A stretch of DNA of 64,000 bases from Bremerella volcania (GTDB taxonomy: Bacteria > Planctomycetota > Planctomycetia > Pirellulales > Pirellulaceae): contig NZ_CP036289.1 in the NCBI RefSeq assembly GCF_007748115.1, forward strand, positions 3,100,001-3,164,000. The letters are read 5' to 3'. This document shows, piece after piece, positions 17,708 to 28,244 of the stretch. A model generated the notes under the pieces. That model worked only from the letters and a program-made list of their open reading frames with translations, was not told the DNA's origin and made no database searches. Made by a program: the position numbers and the translations under genes. Position 1 is the first letter of the stretch; the number at the start of each line of letters is the position of its first letter.

Positions 17708-18574
17708 ATGAGCATGGATCAGGTTGATGAAACACGGGGAGTACCGCAGTGCATTGAGCAAAGCGGGCCATATCCCTTCACAACGCATCGCGTGTTTCGG
17801 CATTCTGGTGGGTTGCTCCAGGATTGGCATTCACGTCACCACCGTAAAAGGTTACTCCATCGTGGACCGCTGGGGTTGAAGCTACTTGCGCGTTTGTTCT
17901 TGCATGGCGGATGGCTTCCCCGGGATTTGAACTGGTGGATTGGTGTATTGTTCGCGATCGGTGCCGTTCTGTTTTGTGGCGCGAGCATCCTTTGTCTGCT
18001 CGATGTCGCCACAGCATCGGCAAGCGTTATCTATTTCCTCGGCTCGATACCGTTCACGATCGCGGCGTACCTTCAGTTACACCAGGCCGCCAATGCCGCC
18101 CCATTACCTTCTGCCCCGAAGGCTGTAAGTACCCAGCATTCCTACTTCGGTTGGCGGCCTCACGACGTCGGTTGGTTGAGCTGTGCGACGCAGTTTGTCG
18201 GTACCGTATTGTTCAACTTCAACACGTTGGATGCGATGATTCCTTCGCTGTCTTGGTTCGGGCAAGATTTGCTCGTTTGGACTCCCAATTTCATCGGGTC
18301 GATTCTATTCCTGATTTCCGGCTATCTGGCATTTATTGAAGTGGGACATGCCTACTGGGCCTGGGCTCCGAAAGATTTGTCTTGGTGGATTACCTTCATA
18401 AACCTGCTCGGGTGCGCTGGGTTCATGATCTCAGCAGTTCTCGCGATCACACTGCCCGGACAACCGGATCCTGTTCGGACAACGGTGTCGGTTGCATTTA
18501 CGCTCCAAGGTGCTATTAGCTTCCTTTTGGGGGCACTGTTGATGCTGCCGGAAGCATCCCAGGCTGTAGCGTGA
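17708..18574 (+). CDS. Polytopic membrane protein, YrhK-like, downstream of gadB
   Basis: A 288-aa protein with about 7 hydrophobic segments after a basic, His/Arg-rich N-terminal 70 residues. Segments occur as similar blocks beginning with Trp-Trp or Gly-Trp (DLNWWIGVLFAIGAVLF, HDVGWLSCATQFVGTVLF, DLSWWITFINLLGCAGF), which suggests internal repeats and resembles the YrhK-like membrane family. No transport or catalytic motif is visible. It starts 3 bases after gadB, so it may serve in the same acid or GABA response; function unknown. An alternative start is Met3. Confidence 0.75.
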   Translation: MSMDQVDETRGVPQCIEQSGPYPFTTHRVFRHSGGLLQDWHSRHHRKRLLHRGPLGLKLLARLFLHGGWLPRDLNWWIGVLFAIGAVLFCGASILCLLDVATASASVIYFLGSIPFTIAAYLQLHQAANAAPLPSAPKAVSTQHSYFGWRPHDVGWLSCATQFVGTVLFNFNTLDAMIPSLSWFGQDLLVWTPNFIGSILFLISGYLAFIEVGHAYWAWAPKDLSWWITFINLLGCAGFMISAVLAITLPGQPDPVRTTVSVAFTLQGAISFLLGALLMLPEASQAVA

Positions 18575-18725
18575 TAAGCAGTGATTTCTCGGTAGATTGC
18601 CAGCGGATCTAAGACTAGTAGGTAAAAGTAGAAATTTCTGTAGGCCTAATGTCGCCTGATCTGCTAAACTTAAGAGAGATTGCTCAAAGACTTAGAAGTC
18701 AACATCTTTGAGTCTTTTCCTTCCT

Positions 18726-21700
18726 ATGTCCTACCTCAACTTGCCCGATCCAGTTATGTGGCACCGTCTCTATTTCATCCTCTCCGTGGTGGCATTATCG
18801 TACGCGACGGTTAGGGCCGAAGAGCGTATTGATTTCAATCGGCAAATCCGTCCAATACTTTCGGATCGCTGTTTTCAGTGTCATGGTCCGGACGAAGAGG
18901 AACGCTATGGCGGGTTTCGACTCGATGTCCGCGACGGAGCTATTCAGGCAGCGGATTCAGGCAGTACTCCGATCGTTCCCGGCAAACCTGACGAGAGTGA
19001 ATTGCTTTTGCGTGTGGTGACGGATGATGCGTCAATTCAGATGCCGCCGCCTGAGGCCAAGAAGCCCCATTTGACCAAGCAAGAAGCGGAACTCATCAAA
19101 ACCTGGATTGAGCAAGGTGCTGCATGGTCTCCCCATTGGTCCTTTGTCGCACCCAAACGCCCTCAACTGCCGGCAGTTAAGAATTCGGAATGGATTCGCA
19201 ATCCAATCGATCGATTCATTTTGGCACGATTGGAAAAGGAAGGCCTTACTCCTTCGGCAGAGGCAGACAGGCGAACACTTATTCGGCGGGTCACACTCGA
19301 TCTTGTTGGCCTACCCCCAACACCGCAGGAGGTGGATGCATTTATTGCCGACGAGTCGCCAGAAGCGTACGAGAGATTGGTCGATCGGCTGTTGGCTTCT
19401 CCTCACTACGGCGAGCGAATGGCATGGCCCTGGCTGGATGCGGCACGTTACGCGGACACCAACGGCTATCAGGGGGATCCGGAACGCACGATGTGGCCGT
19501 GGAGAGATTGGGTCGTCGATGCGCTGAACAATAATATGCCGTTCGATCAGTTTACGCTCGATCAATTGGCGGGCGACCAAAGGCCCAACGCTACGCATGC
19601 TCAGGTGATTGCCTCCGGCTTCAATCGGAATCACATGCACAATGGCGAAGGAGGACGAATCGCGGAAGAAACCCGCGTTGAAAACGTATTCGATCGTACC
19701 GAAACTACGGCAACCGTTTGGCTTGGCCTCACTTTTACATGCTGCCGGTGTCACACGCATAAGTTTGACCCGATTACGAATACCGAGTATTTCGCGCTTT
19801 ACGACTTCTTCAATCAAACATCGGAAGCTGGCGGGATCCGCGGCGGCGCGGTTCCTCCGGCGATCACCTATATCAGTGAAGAAAACCGCGCGAAGTTGAA
19901 CCAGTACGACCAGCAACTTGCTCGTTTGAATCAGACGCTATTGAACGATGACCCTGCGGCGGACTCGGCCCAGGCTATTTGGGAAGAGGAACAACGTGCG
20001 GTTCAGCCATGGACCATGCCGACACTGGTTGACTTCCAGACAAGTGGCAAGTCGAAGCTCGTGCAACTTGAAGATGGTTCGCTGAGGGCTGAGGGTGCTC
20101 GCCCCGATCAGGACGTTTACACGATCGTGGCGCGGACCGATCGCGAGAATCTGAAGTCGATTCGCCTGGAGGCGATCAAAGATGATGTTGCTTCGCCGGC
20201 TGGCAGTACCGGCAGAGCTGACAATGGGAATGCGGTGCTTAGTGAGTTTGAGGTCTTCGTGCGGCCGTTGAAGTCATCGGATGAAAACGAAGTGCCGCTG
20301 AAGATTGCGAGCGGTAAAGCCGAGCACGCTCAAAGCGGCCATCCTCTCGAGGCGGCATTCGATGGTCAGAACGCGGGGGGGGGCGGCTGGGCGACCGAAG
20401 GCTTCCGCCGTAAAGAGAGCAACACGGCCATCTTCAACACGAAAGAGCCATTCGGGTTCGAAGGTGGTACGGAGATTCGTTTCGTGATTCGTTGCGAGTC
20501 TCAGCACATCGCCCACACGCTTGCCCGAGTGAGACTTTCCGTGGGAGATGGCGATGGCAAGGAGTCGCTTTCGCCTGAGATCTGGCAAGCTCTGAACAAG
20601 CCCTCCGAGACGCGTTCGAGCAAAGAAGCGAACGCCTTGCGTCGGCTTTTTCGCAGCAAATACTACCCAGGTGGTAGTACCGACGGAAAAACCTATCAAG
20701 AGGTTTCACGGCAGATTCAGAAGGCCGAGGCAGATCGGAAGAAGCTGCGAGAGACGCTTGATAAGACCAAGGTGATGGTGATGGATACGCTCGAGAAAGG
20801 TCGCGAGACGCGGATTCTCGAGAAGGGACTTTACAACAAACCTATTGGGGACGTGGTCTCCCCAGGCGTTCCGAGCGTGTTACCGGCGCTGCCCGATGAC
20901 GCTCCGCGTGACCGCTTGGCTTTGGCCAAGTGGTTAGTCGAATCAGATAACCCGCTAACCTCGCGTGTGATTGTGAATCGCTATTGGCAATTGTTTTTCG
21001 GCCAAGGGCTGGTGACCACGCCTGAGGACTTTGGTACACAGGGAAAACGTCCTTCGCATCCCGACTTACTCGATTGGCTGGCGGTTGAATTTCAAGCAAG
21101 CGGATGGGACGTCAAGGCTATACATCGCTTGATTGTTACTAGCGCAACCTATCGCCAAAGCGCGCAGCAATCGCCGCAATTGCGTGAACGCGACCCTCAA
21201 AACGTATTGTTAGCTCGACAGAATCGATTTCGCCTGCCGTCGTGGATGATTCGCGATCAGGCGTTGAGCGTGAGCGGGTTGGCTTCGCTGCAAATGGGTG
21301 GACCTCCCGTGAAGCCATACCAGCCAGAGGGAATCTGGGCCGAGGCTACCTTTGGTAAGAAGAAGTATCAACAGGACCATGGCGATGCCCTCTACCGACG
21401 TAGTTTGTACGTGTTCTGGCGTCGCATCGTTGGTCCAACCATGTTCTTTGATGTTGCCAACCGGCAAACATGCTCAGTGGAAACCGCCATTACGAACACG
21501 CCGCTGCATGCTTTGACGACGCTCAATGACATCGCATATATCGAAGCGGCTAGAGGACTGGCCACCCGCGTCATTAGCAAAGCAGAAGACCCGGGCGATC
21601 GGATCCGGGAGATTTACTCGTATTTACTTTCACGACCTCCTAGCGAAGAGGAGCTGGGCATCGTTCGACGCAGGCTCGAGCTTCTCGAGAGCGAATTCAA

Positions 21701-21842
21701 TGGTGACCCGGAAAAGGCAAAACAGCTCCTGGAGATTGGCGAATCGCAGCCAGACGATTCGATACCAGCAGTAGAATTGGCCGCTTACACCGCGCTTTGC
21801 AATGCCCTAATGAATTTAGACGAGGTCCTCAACCGACCATGA
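18726..21842 (+). CDS. Exported PSCyt1/DUF1549/DUF1553 protein
   Basis: A 1038-aa secreted protein. I chose ATG 18726; ATG 18756 ([10 protein letters not shown]) would open the signal peptide more directly, and neither has a clear ribosome-binding site. The PSCyt1 heme motif CFQCH lies at 49-53, followed by DUF1549 ([52 protein letters not shown] as a second CxxCH). A sandwich-like insertion around residues 400-620 looks like a carbohydrate-binding or discoidin-type module. The C-terminal DUF1553 carries [20 protein letters not shown]. It is paired with a DUF1501 gene whose ATG overlaps this stop (ATGA). The function of these pairs is not established. Confidence 0.93.
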   Translation: MSYLNLPDPVMWHRLYFILSVVALSYATVRAEERIDFNRQIRPILSDRCFQCHGPDEEERYGGFRLDVRDGAIQAADSGSTPIVPGKPDESELLLRVVTDDASIQMPPPEAKKPHLTKQEAELIKTWIEQGAAWSPHWSFVAPKRPQLPAVKNSEWIRNPIDRFILARLEKEGLTPSAEADRRTLIRRVTLDLVGLPPTPQEVDAFIADESPEAYERLVDRLLASPHYGERMAWPWLDAARYADTNGYQGDPERTMWPWRDWVVDALNNNMPFDQFTLDQLAGDQRPNATHAQVIASGFNRNHMHNGEGGRIAEETRVENVFDRTETTATVWLGLTFTCCRCHTHKFDPITNTEYFALYDFFNQTSEAGGIRGGAVPPAITYISEENRAKLNQYDQQLARLNQTLLNDDPAADSAQAIWEEEQRAVQPWTMPTLVDFQTSGKSKLVQLEDGSLRAEGARPDQDVYTIVARTDRENLKSIRLEAIKDDVASPAGSTGRADNGNAVLSEFEVFVRPLKSSDENEVPLKIASGKAEHAQSGHPLEAAFDGQNAGGGGWATEGFRRKESNTAIFNTKEPFGFEGGTEIRFVIRCESQHIAHTLARVRLSVGDGDGKESLSPEIWQALNKPSETRSSKEANALRRLFRSKYYPGGSTDGKTYQEVSRQIQKAEADRKKLRETLDKTKVMVMDTLEKGRETRILEKGLYNKPIGDVVSPGVPSVLPALPDDAPRDRLALAKWLVESDNPLTSRVIVNRYWQLFFGQGLVTTPEDFGTQGKRPSHPDLLDWLAVEFQASGWDVKAIHRLIVTSATYRQSAQQSPQLRERDPQNVLLARQNRFRLPSWMIRDQALSVSGLASLQMGGPPVKPYQPEGIWAEATFGKKKYQQDHGDALYRRSLYVFWRRIVGPTMFFDVANRQTCSVETAITNTPLHALTTLNDIAYIEAARGLATRVISKAEDPGDRIREIYSYLLSRPPSEEELGIVRRRLELLESEFNGDPEKAKQLLEIGESQPDDSIPAVELAAYTALCNALMNLDEVLNRP

Positions 21843-23308
21843 GTACCCACGATATAGCTAATCCGCAGAAAGATCATGCGATCGCCATGACGCGTAGGCA
21901 ACTCTTGGGCCGCGCGGGGATTGGTCTTGGGAGCGTCGCGCTCGGTTCGTTGCTTGGTGACGACGCTGGTGCTGCCCCAGACAGTGACGGTTTTACTTTG
22001 CCGCATTTTCCGGCAAAGGTGAAGCGCATCATTTACCTGTTTCAGAACGGAGCTCCGTCGCACGTCGATTTGTTCGACTACAAGCCTAAGCTTCAGGATA
22101 TGCACGGGACGCAGATCCCGGACGAAGTCGTTGGTGGCAAACGCTTCAGTACGATGACCGGCGGCCAGACGGCTCGTCCCTGCCTGGCTCCGATCACGCA
22201 GTTTGCCCAGCGGGGTGAAAGTGGAACGTGGATCGCCGAAGACTTCCTGCCGCGTACGGCGGAGATCGTCGATCGACTTTGCTTCGTCAAATCGATGCAT
22301 ACCACCCAGGTGAATCACGCCCCGGCGATCACCTTCTTTCTTACCGGAGCTGAGATGGCCGGGCGTCCCAGTATGGGGGCGTGGCTGACGTATGGGCTGG
22401 GCTCTGAGACCCAGGAACTTCCGGCGTTTGTGGTGATGACCAGTCGCGATAAGGAAGCCTCGTGCGGGCAGATTTTTTACGACTTCTACTGGGGTAGCGG
22501 TTTTCTACCCAGCAAATATCAAGGCGTGAAGTTCCGAGGTTCCGGCGACCCGGTGCTTTACTTATCCAATCCAACGGGCATCAGTCGGGAAATGCGACGC
22601 GGACTATTGGATGATTTGGCACAATTGAACGGGCTTGCCGCCGAGAGGACAGGCGATCCAGAAATTGCCACGCGTGTTGCTCAGTACGAGATGGCCTACA
22701 AGATGCAGGCATCGGTTCCCGAACTAACCGATTTCTCGAAAGAGCCGCAGCATATCCTCGACATGTATGGCCCAGACGTGCAGCGGAAGGGGTCGTACGC
22801 TTACAACTGTCTGATGGCCCGAAGACTCGCGGAACGCGGCGTTCGTTTCATTCAACTGATGCATGCCGGTTGGGATCAACACCGAAACCTCAACACACAA
22901 TTGAAAATTCAGTGTACTGATACCGATGCCCCAAGCGCTGCATTAGTGAAAGACCTTGAGCAACGTGGGCTCCTGGACGATACACTGATCATCTGGGGAG
23001 GAGAATTCGGACGTACACCGTTCCTCCAGGGTGCGATATCCGAAACGAAGACATGGGGCCGCGATCATCATCCCTATGTTTTCTCGCTTTGGATGGCCGG
23101 TGGCGGCGTTAAGCCAGGGTTTTCCTACGGCGCATCGGATGATTTTGGGCATAATGCAGTGATTGATCCAGTGCATGTGCATGACCTGCAAGCCACCATA
23201 TTGCATCTGCTAGGTATCGATCATGAGCGGTTCACTTATCGATTCCAAGGACGTGATTTCCGCCTGACCGATGTTCATGGACGCCTGATCAAGCCGATTC
23301 TCGCATAG
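21839..23308 (+). CDS. Tat-exported DUF1501 protein (pair 1)
   Basis: A 489-aa protein whose ATG overlaps the stop of the preceding PSCyt1 gene by 4 bases. A twin-arginine signal (TRRQLLGRAG near residue 17) precedes a hydrophobic Gly/Leu stretch. The body is DUF1501: LFQNGAPSHVDLFDYKP, GRPSMGAWLTYGLG, GEFGRTPF and HHPYVFSLWMAGGGVKPG. It is related to the alkaline phosphatase/sulfatase fold, with candidate metal-binding Asp/His residues. It is co-produced with its DUF1549/1553 partner. The next PSCyt1 gene begins 27 bases later, so four genes from 18726 to 28207 may form one transcript. Confidence 0.93.
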   Translation: MSTHDIANPQKDHAIAMTRRQLLGRAGIGLGSVALGSLLGDDAGAAPDSDGFTLPHFPAKVKRIIYLFQNGAPSHVDLFDYKPKLQDMHGTQIPDEVVGGKRFSTMTGGQTARPCLAPITQFAQRGESGTWIAEDFLPRTAEIVDRLCFVKSMHTTQVNHAPAITFFLTGAEMAGRPSMGAWLTYGLGSETQELPAFVVMTSRDKEASCGQIFYDFYWGSGFLPSKYQGVKFRGSGDPVLYLSNPTGISREMRRGLLDDLAQLNGLAAERTGDPEIATRVAQYEMAYKMQASVPELTDFSKEPQHILDMYGPDVQRKGSYAYNCLMARRLAERGVRFIQLMHAGWDQHRNLNTQLKIQCTDTDAPSAALVKDLEQRGLLDDTLIIWGGEFGRTPFLQGAISETKTWGRDHHPYVFSLWMAGGGVKPGFSYGASDDFGHNAVIDPVHVHDLQATILHLLGIDHERFTYRFQGRDFRLTDVHGRLIKPILA

Positions 23309-23335
23309 TCCCATATTGCTGCCGGAGGCGATCGT

Positions 23336-26300
23336 ATGTCGCGACACTGCCTGACCGTTGTACTTCTGTTGGTCGTGCCCGCAACCATTCAGGCGGAAGA
23401 GCTTCCTCCGCCCCTGGAAAGACAGGTCGAATTCGAATCCGACGTGCTTCCTATTCTCGAAGCAAAGTGCCACGATTGCCACAGCGAGTTTGCCCAGGAG
23501 GGAAATCTTCGCCTGGATCGCAAGGCCGCACTGCTTCGCGGTGGGGATTCTGGTGAACCAGGTGTAATCGTCGGCAACAGCGAGAAAAGCCACGTGATTC
23601 GACTCGTTGCGGGGCTCGAAAATGACTTGCGGATGCCTCCAGGCGAAGAAGATTCGCTATCGACTGAGGAAATTGGAGTATTGCGCGCCTGGATCGACCA
23701 GGGGACGAAGTGGCCAGGGCCTAACGGAGAAGTTGAAAGAGAGAGGCAAACGTCCGATCACTGGGCGTTTCTGCCGGTGATGCCAGTGGTTATCCCTGAT
23801 AATGATAGTGACTGGGGAAATAATCCAATCGATCACTTCGTCCTAAAACGTCTTCGCGAAGAGGGGCTGTCGTTTAGTGATGCCGCGGATCGACGGACAC
23901 TGATTCGACGACTGTCGCTTGATGTTCTCGGTTTGCCTCCGTCGCCGGAGGAAATTGACGCATTTGTTCAGGACGAAAGTCCAGATGCTTCGAACAAAGT
24001 CATCGATCGGCTCCTGGATAGTCCTCGATTCGGCGAGCGATGGGCTTCGCACTGGCTTGACTTAGTGCGATTCGCTGAGACCCATGGCTTCGAAACTAAT
24101 CGCGAGCGCCCTAATGCGTGGCGATACCGCGACTATGTGATTCGTGCTTTCAACGAAGACATGCCTTACGATCAATTCATCCGCGAGCAAATCGCGGGAG
24201 ATAGCTTCGATAGTCCGATAGGCCTGGGCTTCCTGGTTGCAGGGCCATTTGATCAAGTCAAAAGCCCCGATGTCAACCTGACGATGATGCAGCGGCAGAA
24301 CGAACTCGACGACATCATCAACACAACAGGCACAACGTTTCTAGGACTAACGATCGGCTGCGCTCGTTGTCATAACCACAAATTCGATCCGATTCTGCAG
24401 ACGGACTATTACTCGATGCAGGCAGTGTTCGCTGGAGTGCAGCATGGCGATATGACATTGCCATCGTCCAGTGAAGCACAAGCCCAGGCCAACGCGCTAA
24501 AGCGTGAGATTAACCAGCTCGAGAACCAGCTTGCTGCTTACGCACCAAAGGCGACTGGTAGTCGCTTTATGATGATTGACGATGATCCTGAAACCTCGGG
24601 CGATCAGGTCCAGCACCTTAAGCCTATTGCGGGAAAGGGAATCAATTTCCCTGGAAGTGCTCCTGGTCAGGCCGGCGATGCGGGAGACAAAAAGCGTAGT
24701 GCGAACGTGAGTGGCGGTAAATATACATGGTGGAAGCACAAGCCAAATGAACCCGTGATTGCCTGGCGGCCGGGGAGCAAAGGGAATTATCGTGTATGGT
24801 TGTCATGGGGGTGCGGCTACGACACGCATTGCCAGGATGCACGTTATGTGGTTGATCGCGATGGTAATCCAAGTACGCGTGACGACTGGGAAGTGATTGC
24901 GATCGTCAACCAACAACAGTTTGCCAGCGGAGAAGTTCAGCTAAAGAGCGAGCCCATGTGGAGTGGTTTCTTCCACGCATCGATTACCGAGTTGGATGCA
25001 GATGATCAGATTCTTTTGGTAGGAGGATCGACCGGCACCGCATTGACGGCGGATGTTCTTCTACTGGAAGAAGTAAATCCAGAAACAAGGTCTGTGCCCG
25101 ACAAACCCATTTTTCGCGAGGCGGTAACGGCGACTGGGAATGTAGAGAATATTGAAACGCGATCGGCCCGCTTCATTCGCTTTACGATCGAGCAAACCAA
25201 TTCAGGCTCTCAGCCCTGTTTGGATGAACTTGCCGTCTACTCGCAGGGACGCAACGTTGCCCTGGCCAGCGAAGGAGCGAAGCCGAGCGCATCGGGGTCG
25301 CTCGCCGGATATCCCATTCACAAGTTGTCCCATATCAACGACGGAAAGTACGGGAACAGCCACAGTTGGATATCCGACACCAGCGGAAAAGGATGGGTTC
25401 AGATTGAACTAACGAAGTCTTTTGCGATCGATCGAATCGAATGGGCGCGGGATCGCGAAGGCAAGTATGCTGACCGACTGCCAACCGAGTATCGCATTGA
25501 ACTTTCGGAAGACGGCAAGAACTGGCAAGAGGTCGCCAGTAGTTTTGATCGGCTGCCATCGAATTCGGCGGCAATGAATCCGGAGACAAGATATCAGTTT
25601 AAGGGTCTACCAACTGCCGATGTCGAAATGGCGAAGTCGCTGTTGGATCGACTTCAGAAGGCAAGGATTGAATTAGCTGCCGTGACAAAGCCCACACTGG
25701 CGTACGCCGGAAAGTATCAACAGCCGGGTCCAACGCATCGTCTTTATCGCGGCGAACCGCTCCAGAAGCGAGAAGAAGTACTGCCAAACGTCCCCGAGAT
25801 TTTTGCCGATCTCAAACTGCCAAGTGATTCACCCGAAGCCGAGCGGAGACGAAAGCTGGCCGAGTGGATCGCCTCGCCTGATAACCCACTCACTGCCCGG
25901 GTCATTGTGAATCGAATTTGGCAATTCCATTTTGGAACTGGCCTAGTGGATACGCCTAGTGATTTCGGAGGAGCTGGCGTGCCTCCTTCGCATCCGGAAC
26001 TGCTCGATTGGCTGGCGATGGAACTGGTGCGAAATGATTGGTCCTTGAAGCATATCCACCGTCTTATCTTGCAGTCAGCGTCCTACCAGCAGTCGAGTCG
26101 CCCCAACCCAAGTGGGTTGACGAAGGATAGTGGGACGCGCCTTTTATGGCGGTATCCTCCGCATCGGTTAGAAGCTGAACCCATCCGTGACTCGATGTTG
26201 TCCGTTTCCGGTGTACTAGACTTGAGCCAGGGTGGTCCAGGCTTTAGTGCGTTCGAGGTCGAGGCTGAGAACGTACGGCATTACCACCCAAAGAAGTCAT

Positions 26301-26674
26301 TTGGCACCGAGGACTGGCGCAGGATGGTTTATATGACAAAGGTTCGGATGGAGAAGGACGCCGTTTTTGGTCTGTTTGATTGTCCCGATGCCGCCACTTC
26401 CGTTGCCAAACGGTCCCGTTCCACAACACCGCTTCAGGCGTTGAATTTGTTCAACAGCAAGTTCGTATTACGGCAAGCGGAATTGCTTAGCGAGCGACTT
26501 CAAAATGAGGCAGACTCAGTGGCACATCAAGTTGTAAGAGCGTATCGGCTTTGCTATGGCCGAGAACCAAGCGAGCGGGAAGCCGATGCTGCCCAAGCGT
26601 TCATTAATCAGCAAGGTCTCGAAGCGTTCTGCCGTGCCCTTCTTAACAGCAATGAGTTCCTTTTTCTCCAATAG
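23336..26674 (+). CDS. Exported PSCyt1/DUF1549/DUF1553 protein with F5/8-type insert
   Basis: A 1112-aa secreted protein; a GGAGGC ribosome-binding site precedes ATG 23336 and the signal peptide is short (VVLLLVVPATIQAEE). CHDCH at 45-49 is the PSCyt1 heme site. DUF1549 follows with WASHWLDLVRFAETHGFE and a second site CARCHNHKFDPI. Residues about 470-590 look like a golvesin/xanthan-lyase-type module (GNYRVWLSWGCGYDTHC, ILLVGGSTG). Residues about 600-720 are a discoidin (F5/8 type C) domain (ARFIRFTIEQTNSGSQPCLDELAVY start; GWVQIELTKSFAIDRIEWARD). DUF1553 ends the protein. The inserts suggest binding of a polysaccharide surface. It is the partner of the DUF1501 gene 18 bases downstream. Confidence 0.93.
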   Translation: MSRHCLTVVLLLVVPATIQAEELPPPLERQVEFESDVLPILEAKCHDCHSEFAQEGNLRLDRKAALLRGGDSGEPGVIVGNSEKSHVIRLVAGLENDLRMPPGEEDSLSTEEIGVLRAWIDQGTKWPGPNGEVERERQTSDHWAFLPVMPVVIPDNDSDWGNNPIDHFVLKRLREEGLSFSDAADRRTLIRRLSLDVLGLPPSPEEIDAFVQDESPDASNKVIDRLLDSPRFGERWASHWLDLVRFAETHGFETNRERPNAWRYRDYVIRAFNEDMPYDQFIREQIAGDSFDSPIGLGFLVAGPFDQVKSPDVNLTMMQRQNELDDIINTTGTTFLGLTIGCARCHNHKFDPILQTDYYSMQAVFAGVQHGDMTLPSSSEAQAQANALKREINQLENQLAAYAPKATGSRFMMIDDDPETSGDQVQHLKPIAGKGINFPGSAPGQAGDAGDKKRSANVSGGKYTWWKHKPNEPVIAWRPGSKGNYRVWLSWGCGYDTHCQDARYVVDRDGNPSTRDDWEVIAIVNQQQFASGEVQLKSEPMWSGFFHASITELDADDQILLVGGSTGTALTADVLLLEEVNPETRSVPDKPIFREAVTATGNVENIETRSARFIRFTIEQTNSGSQPCLDELAVYSQGRNVALASEGAKPSASGSLAGYPIHKLSHINDGKYGNSHSWISDTSGKGWVQIELTKSFAIDRIEWARDREGKYADRLPTEYRIELSEDGKNWQEVASSFDRLPSNSAAMNPETRYQFKGLPTADVEMAKSLLDRLQKARIELAAVTKPTLAYAGKYQQPGPTHRLYRGEPLQKREEVLPNVPEIFADLKLPSDSPEAERRRKLAEWIASPDNPLTARVIVNRIWQFHFGTGLVDTPSDFGGAGVPPSHPELLDWLAMELVRNDWSLKHIHRLILQSASYQQSSRPNPSGLTKDSGTRLLWRYPPHRLEAEPIRDSMLSVSGVLDLSQGGPGFSAFEVEAENVRHYHPKKSFGTEDWRRMVYMTKVRMEKDAVFGLFDCPDAATSVAKRSRSTTPLQALNLFNSKFVLRQAELLSERLQNEADSVAHQVVRAYRLCYGREPSEREADAAQAFINQQGLEAFCRALLNSNEFLFLQ

Positions 26675-26692
26675 GCAAACCAGGGTGAATTG

Positions 26693-28207
26693 ATGACTAG
26701 ATCAAATGACGAAACTGGGTTGCCACTGGGTATCCATATGCTGAGTCGCCGAGGATTCCTGGGACACACGGCGTCTGGGCTGGGCAGCATTGCCCTCTCG
26801 ATGATGCTGACTCAAGAGAAGCTACTGGCTGAGAAAGTCCGCTCGGTTGGTGGCAAGCAGCCTATTCGTCCCAACATTGATCCAAGCCAGCCCTTCGCAC
26901 CGCGCAATTCTCACTTGCCGGCGGCCGCAAAGAATGTGCTCGTTATTTTCTGCTCTGGCGCATGTAGCCATGTCGATACGTTCGACTACAAGCCAGAGCT
27001 GATCAAACGTCACGGCCAGCCAATGCCTGGGGCTGACAAGCTGGTGACCTTTCAAGGACAACAGGGCAACTTGACGAAAAGTCCCTGGAAATTCCGGCCA
27101 CGCGGCGAGTGTGGGAAGATGATCTCGGATCTTGTTCCGCAACTTGGCGATCTGGCCGACGACATCTGCTTCATCCATTCAATCACCGGAAAGACGAACA
27201 CTCATGGTCCTGGTGAGAACTACATGTCGACGGGGTTTACTCTGGATGGATATCCAAGCATGGGAGCCTGGGCGACCTATGCGCTGGGAAGTGCAAACGA
27301 GAACCTTCCTGCCTACGTGGCGATTCCTGATCCGCGAGGAACGCCGCAGGCCTCGGTCAACAACTGGGGGCCAGGTTTTTTGCCGGCAGCATTCCAAGGC
27401 ACAGACTTCAATGCCAACCAGCCGATAAGGAACTTAAGCAGGCCTGAGGGTATTGATCCTCGGAAAGACGCTGCAACTCGCGACTTTCTGAATGAGCTGA
27501 ATGCTCGACATCTGGAAAGGTTCCCCGGAGACAGCGAATTGGCGGCTCGCATTTCGAGTTATGAACTGGCTGCCCGTATGCAGATGACGGTGCCTGAGGT
27601 AAGTGACCTTTCCACGGAACCGGCAGAAACATTGCAGATGTACGGTGCGGATGATACGCAAAATACGTTGAAGTCCGCCTATGCTCGCAACTGCATTTTA
27701 GCGCGACGGCTGATCGAGCAAGGAGTCCGATTTGTCCAACTATTCAACGGGGCCTATCAAACCGGTGGCGAAGGGGTTAGCAATTGGGACGGGCACAAGG
27801 CGCTTCAGACGCAGTACAGCATCCATGGGCCTGTTCTTGATCAACCGACGGCTGCTCTTATTAAAGATTTGAAACAGCGAGGTCTTTTGGAAGATACGCT
27901 GGTAGTCTGGTGTACCGAATTCGGTCGCATGCCAACCTTTCAAAAAGGGGCGAGCGGCCGTGACCATAACCCGGAAGGCTTTACCTGTTGGCTGGCCGGT
28001 GCTGGAGTGAAAGCCCCGTTTACGTTTGGTGGGACGGATGAGTTCGGGTACAAGGCCGTTGATAATGTCGTCGACGTGCACGATTTTCATGCGACCATTC
28101 TCCATCTCTTGGGCTTAGATCACGAGAGGTTGACGTTCTATCACAATGGAATCGAACGACGCCTTACGGATGTCCATGGTCGCGTGATTAAGGACATTCT
28201 AGCGTAG
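26693..28207 (+). CDS. Tat-exported DUF1501 protein (pair 2)
   Basis: A 504-aa protein, paralogous to the DUF1501 gene at 21839. ATG 26693 follows an AGGGTGA ribosome-binding site; the TTG one codon earlier is unlikely to be used. The Tat signal is [20 protein letters not shown]. The body carries [55 protein letters not shown] and a C-terminal [18 protein letters not shown] block shared with its paralogue. It is the last gene of the four-gene + strand run and ends 37 bases from the convergent FAD oxidoreductase. Confidence 0.93.
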   Translation: MTRSNDETGLPLGIHMLSRRGFLGHTASGLGSIALSMMLTQEKLLAEKVRSVGGKQPIRPNIDPSQPFAPRNSHLPAAAKNVLVIFCSGACSHVDTFDYKPELIKRHGQPMPGADKLVTFQGQQGNLTKSPWKFRPRGECGKMISDLVPQLGDLADDICFIHSITGKTNTHGPGENYMSTGFTLDGYPSMGAWATYALGSANENLPAYVAIPDPRGTPQASVNNWGPGFLPAAFQGTDFNANQPIRNLSRPEGIDPRKDAATRDFLNELNARHLERFPGDSELAARISSYELAARMQMTVPEVSDLSTEPAETLQMYGADDTQNTLKSAYARNCILARRLIEQGVRFVQLFNGAYQTGGEGVSNWDGHKALQTQYSIHGPVLDQPTAALIKDLKQRGLLEDTLVVWCTEFGRMPTFQKGASGRDHNPEGFTCWLAGAGVKAPFTFGGTDEFGYKAVDNVVDVHDFHATILHLLGLDHERLTFYHNGIERRLTDVHGRVIKDILA

Positions 28208-28244
28208 CCGTATCGATGTCGAGTTGCCGCTTGTTGATCCATGG

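Noticed and set aside
18684-18717. Hairpin TCAAAGA/TCTTTGA before the DUF1549 gene as a riboswitch
   Set aside because: The arms are only 7 bases and the sequence fits no known riboswitch; it may be a simple 5' stem.
20377-20390. Run of G residues as a slippage or frameshift site
   Set aside because: The reading frame is intact across it and the protein pattern continues normally.
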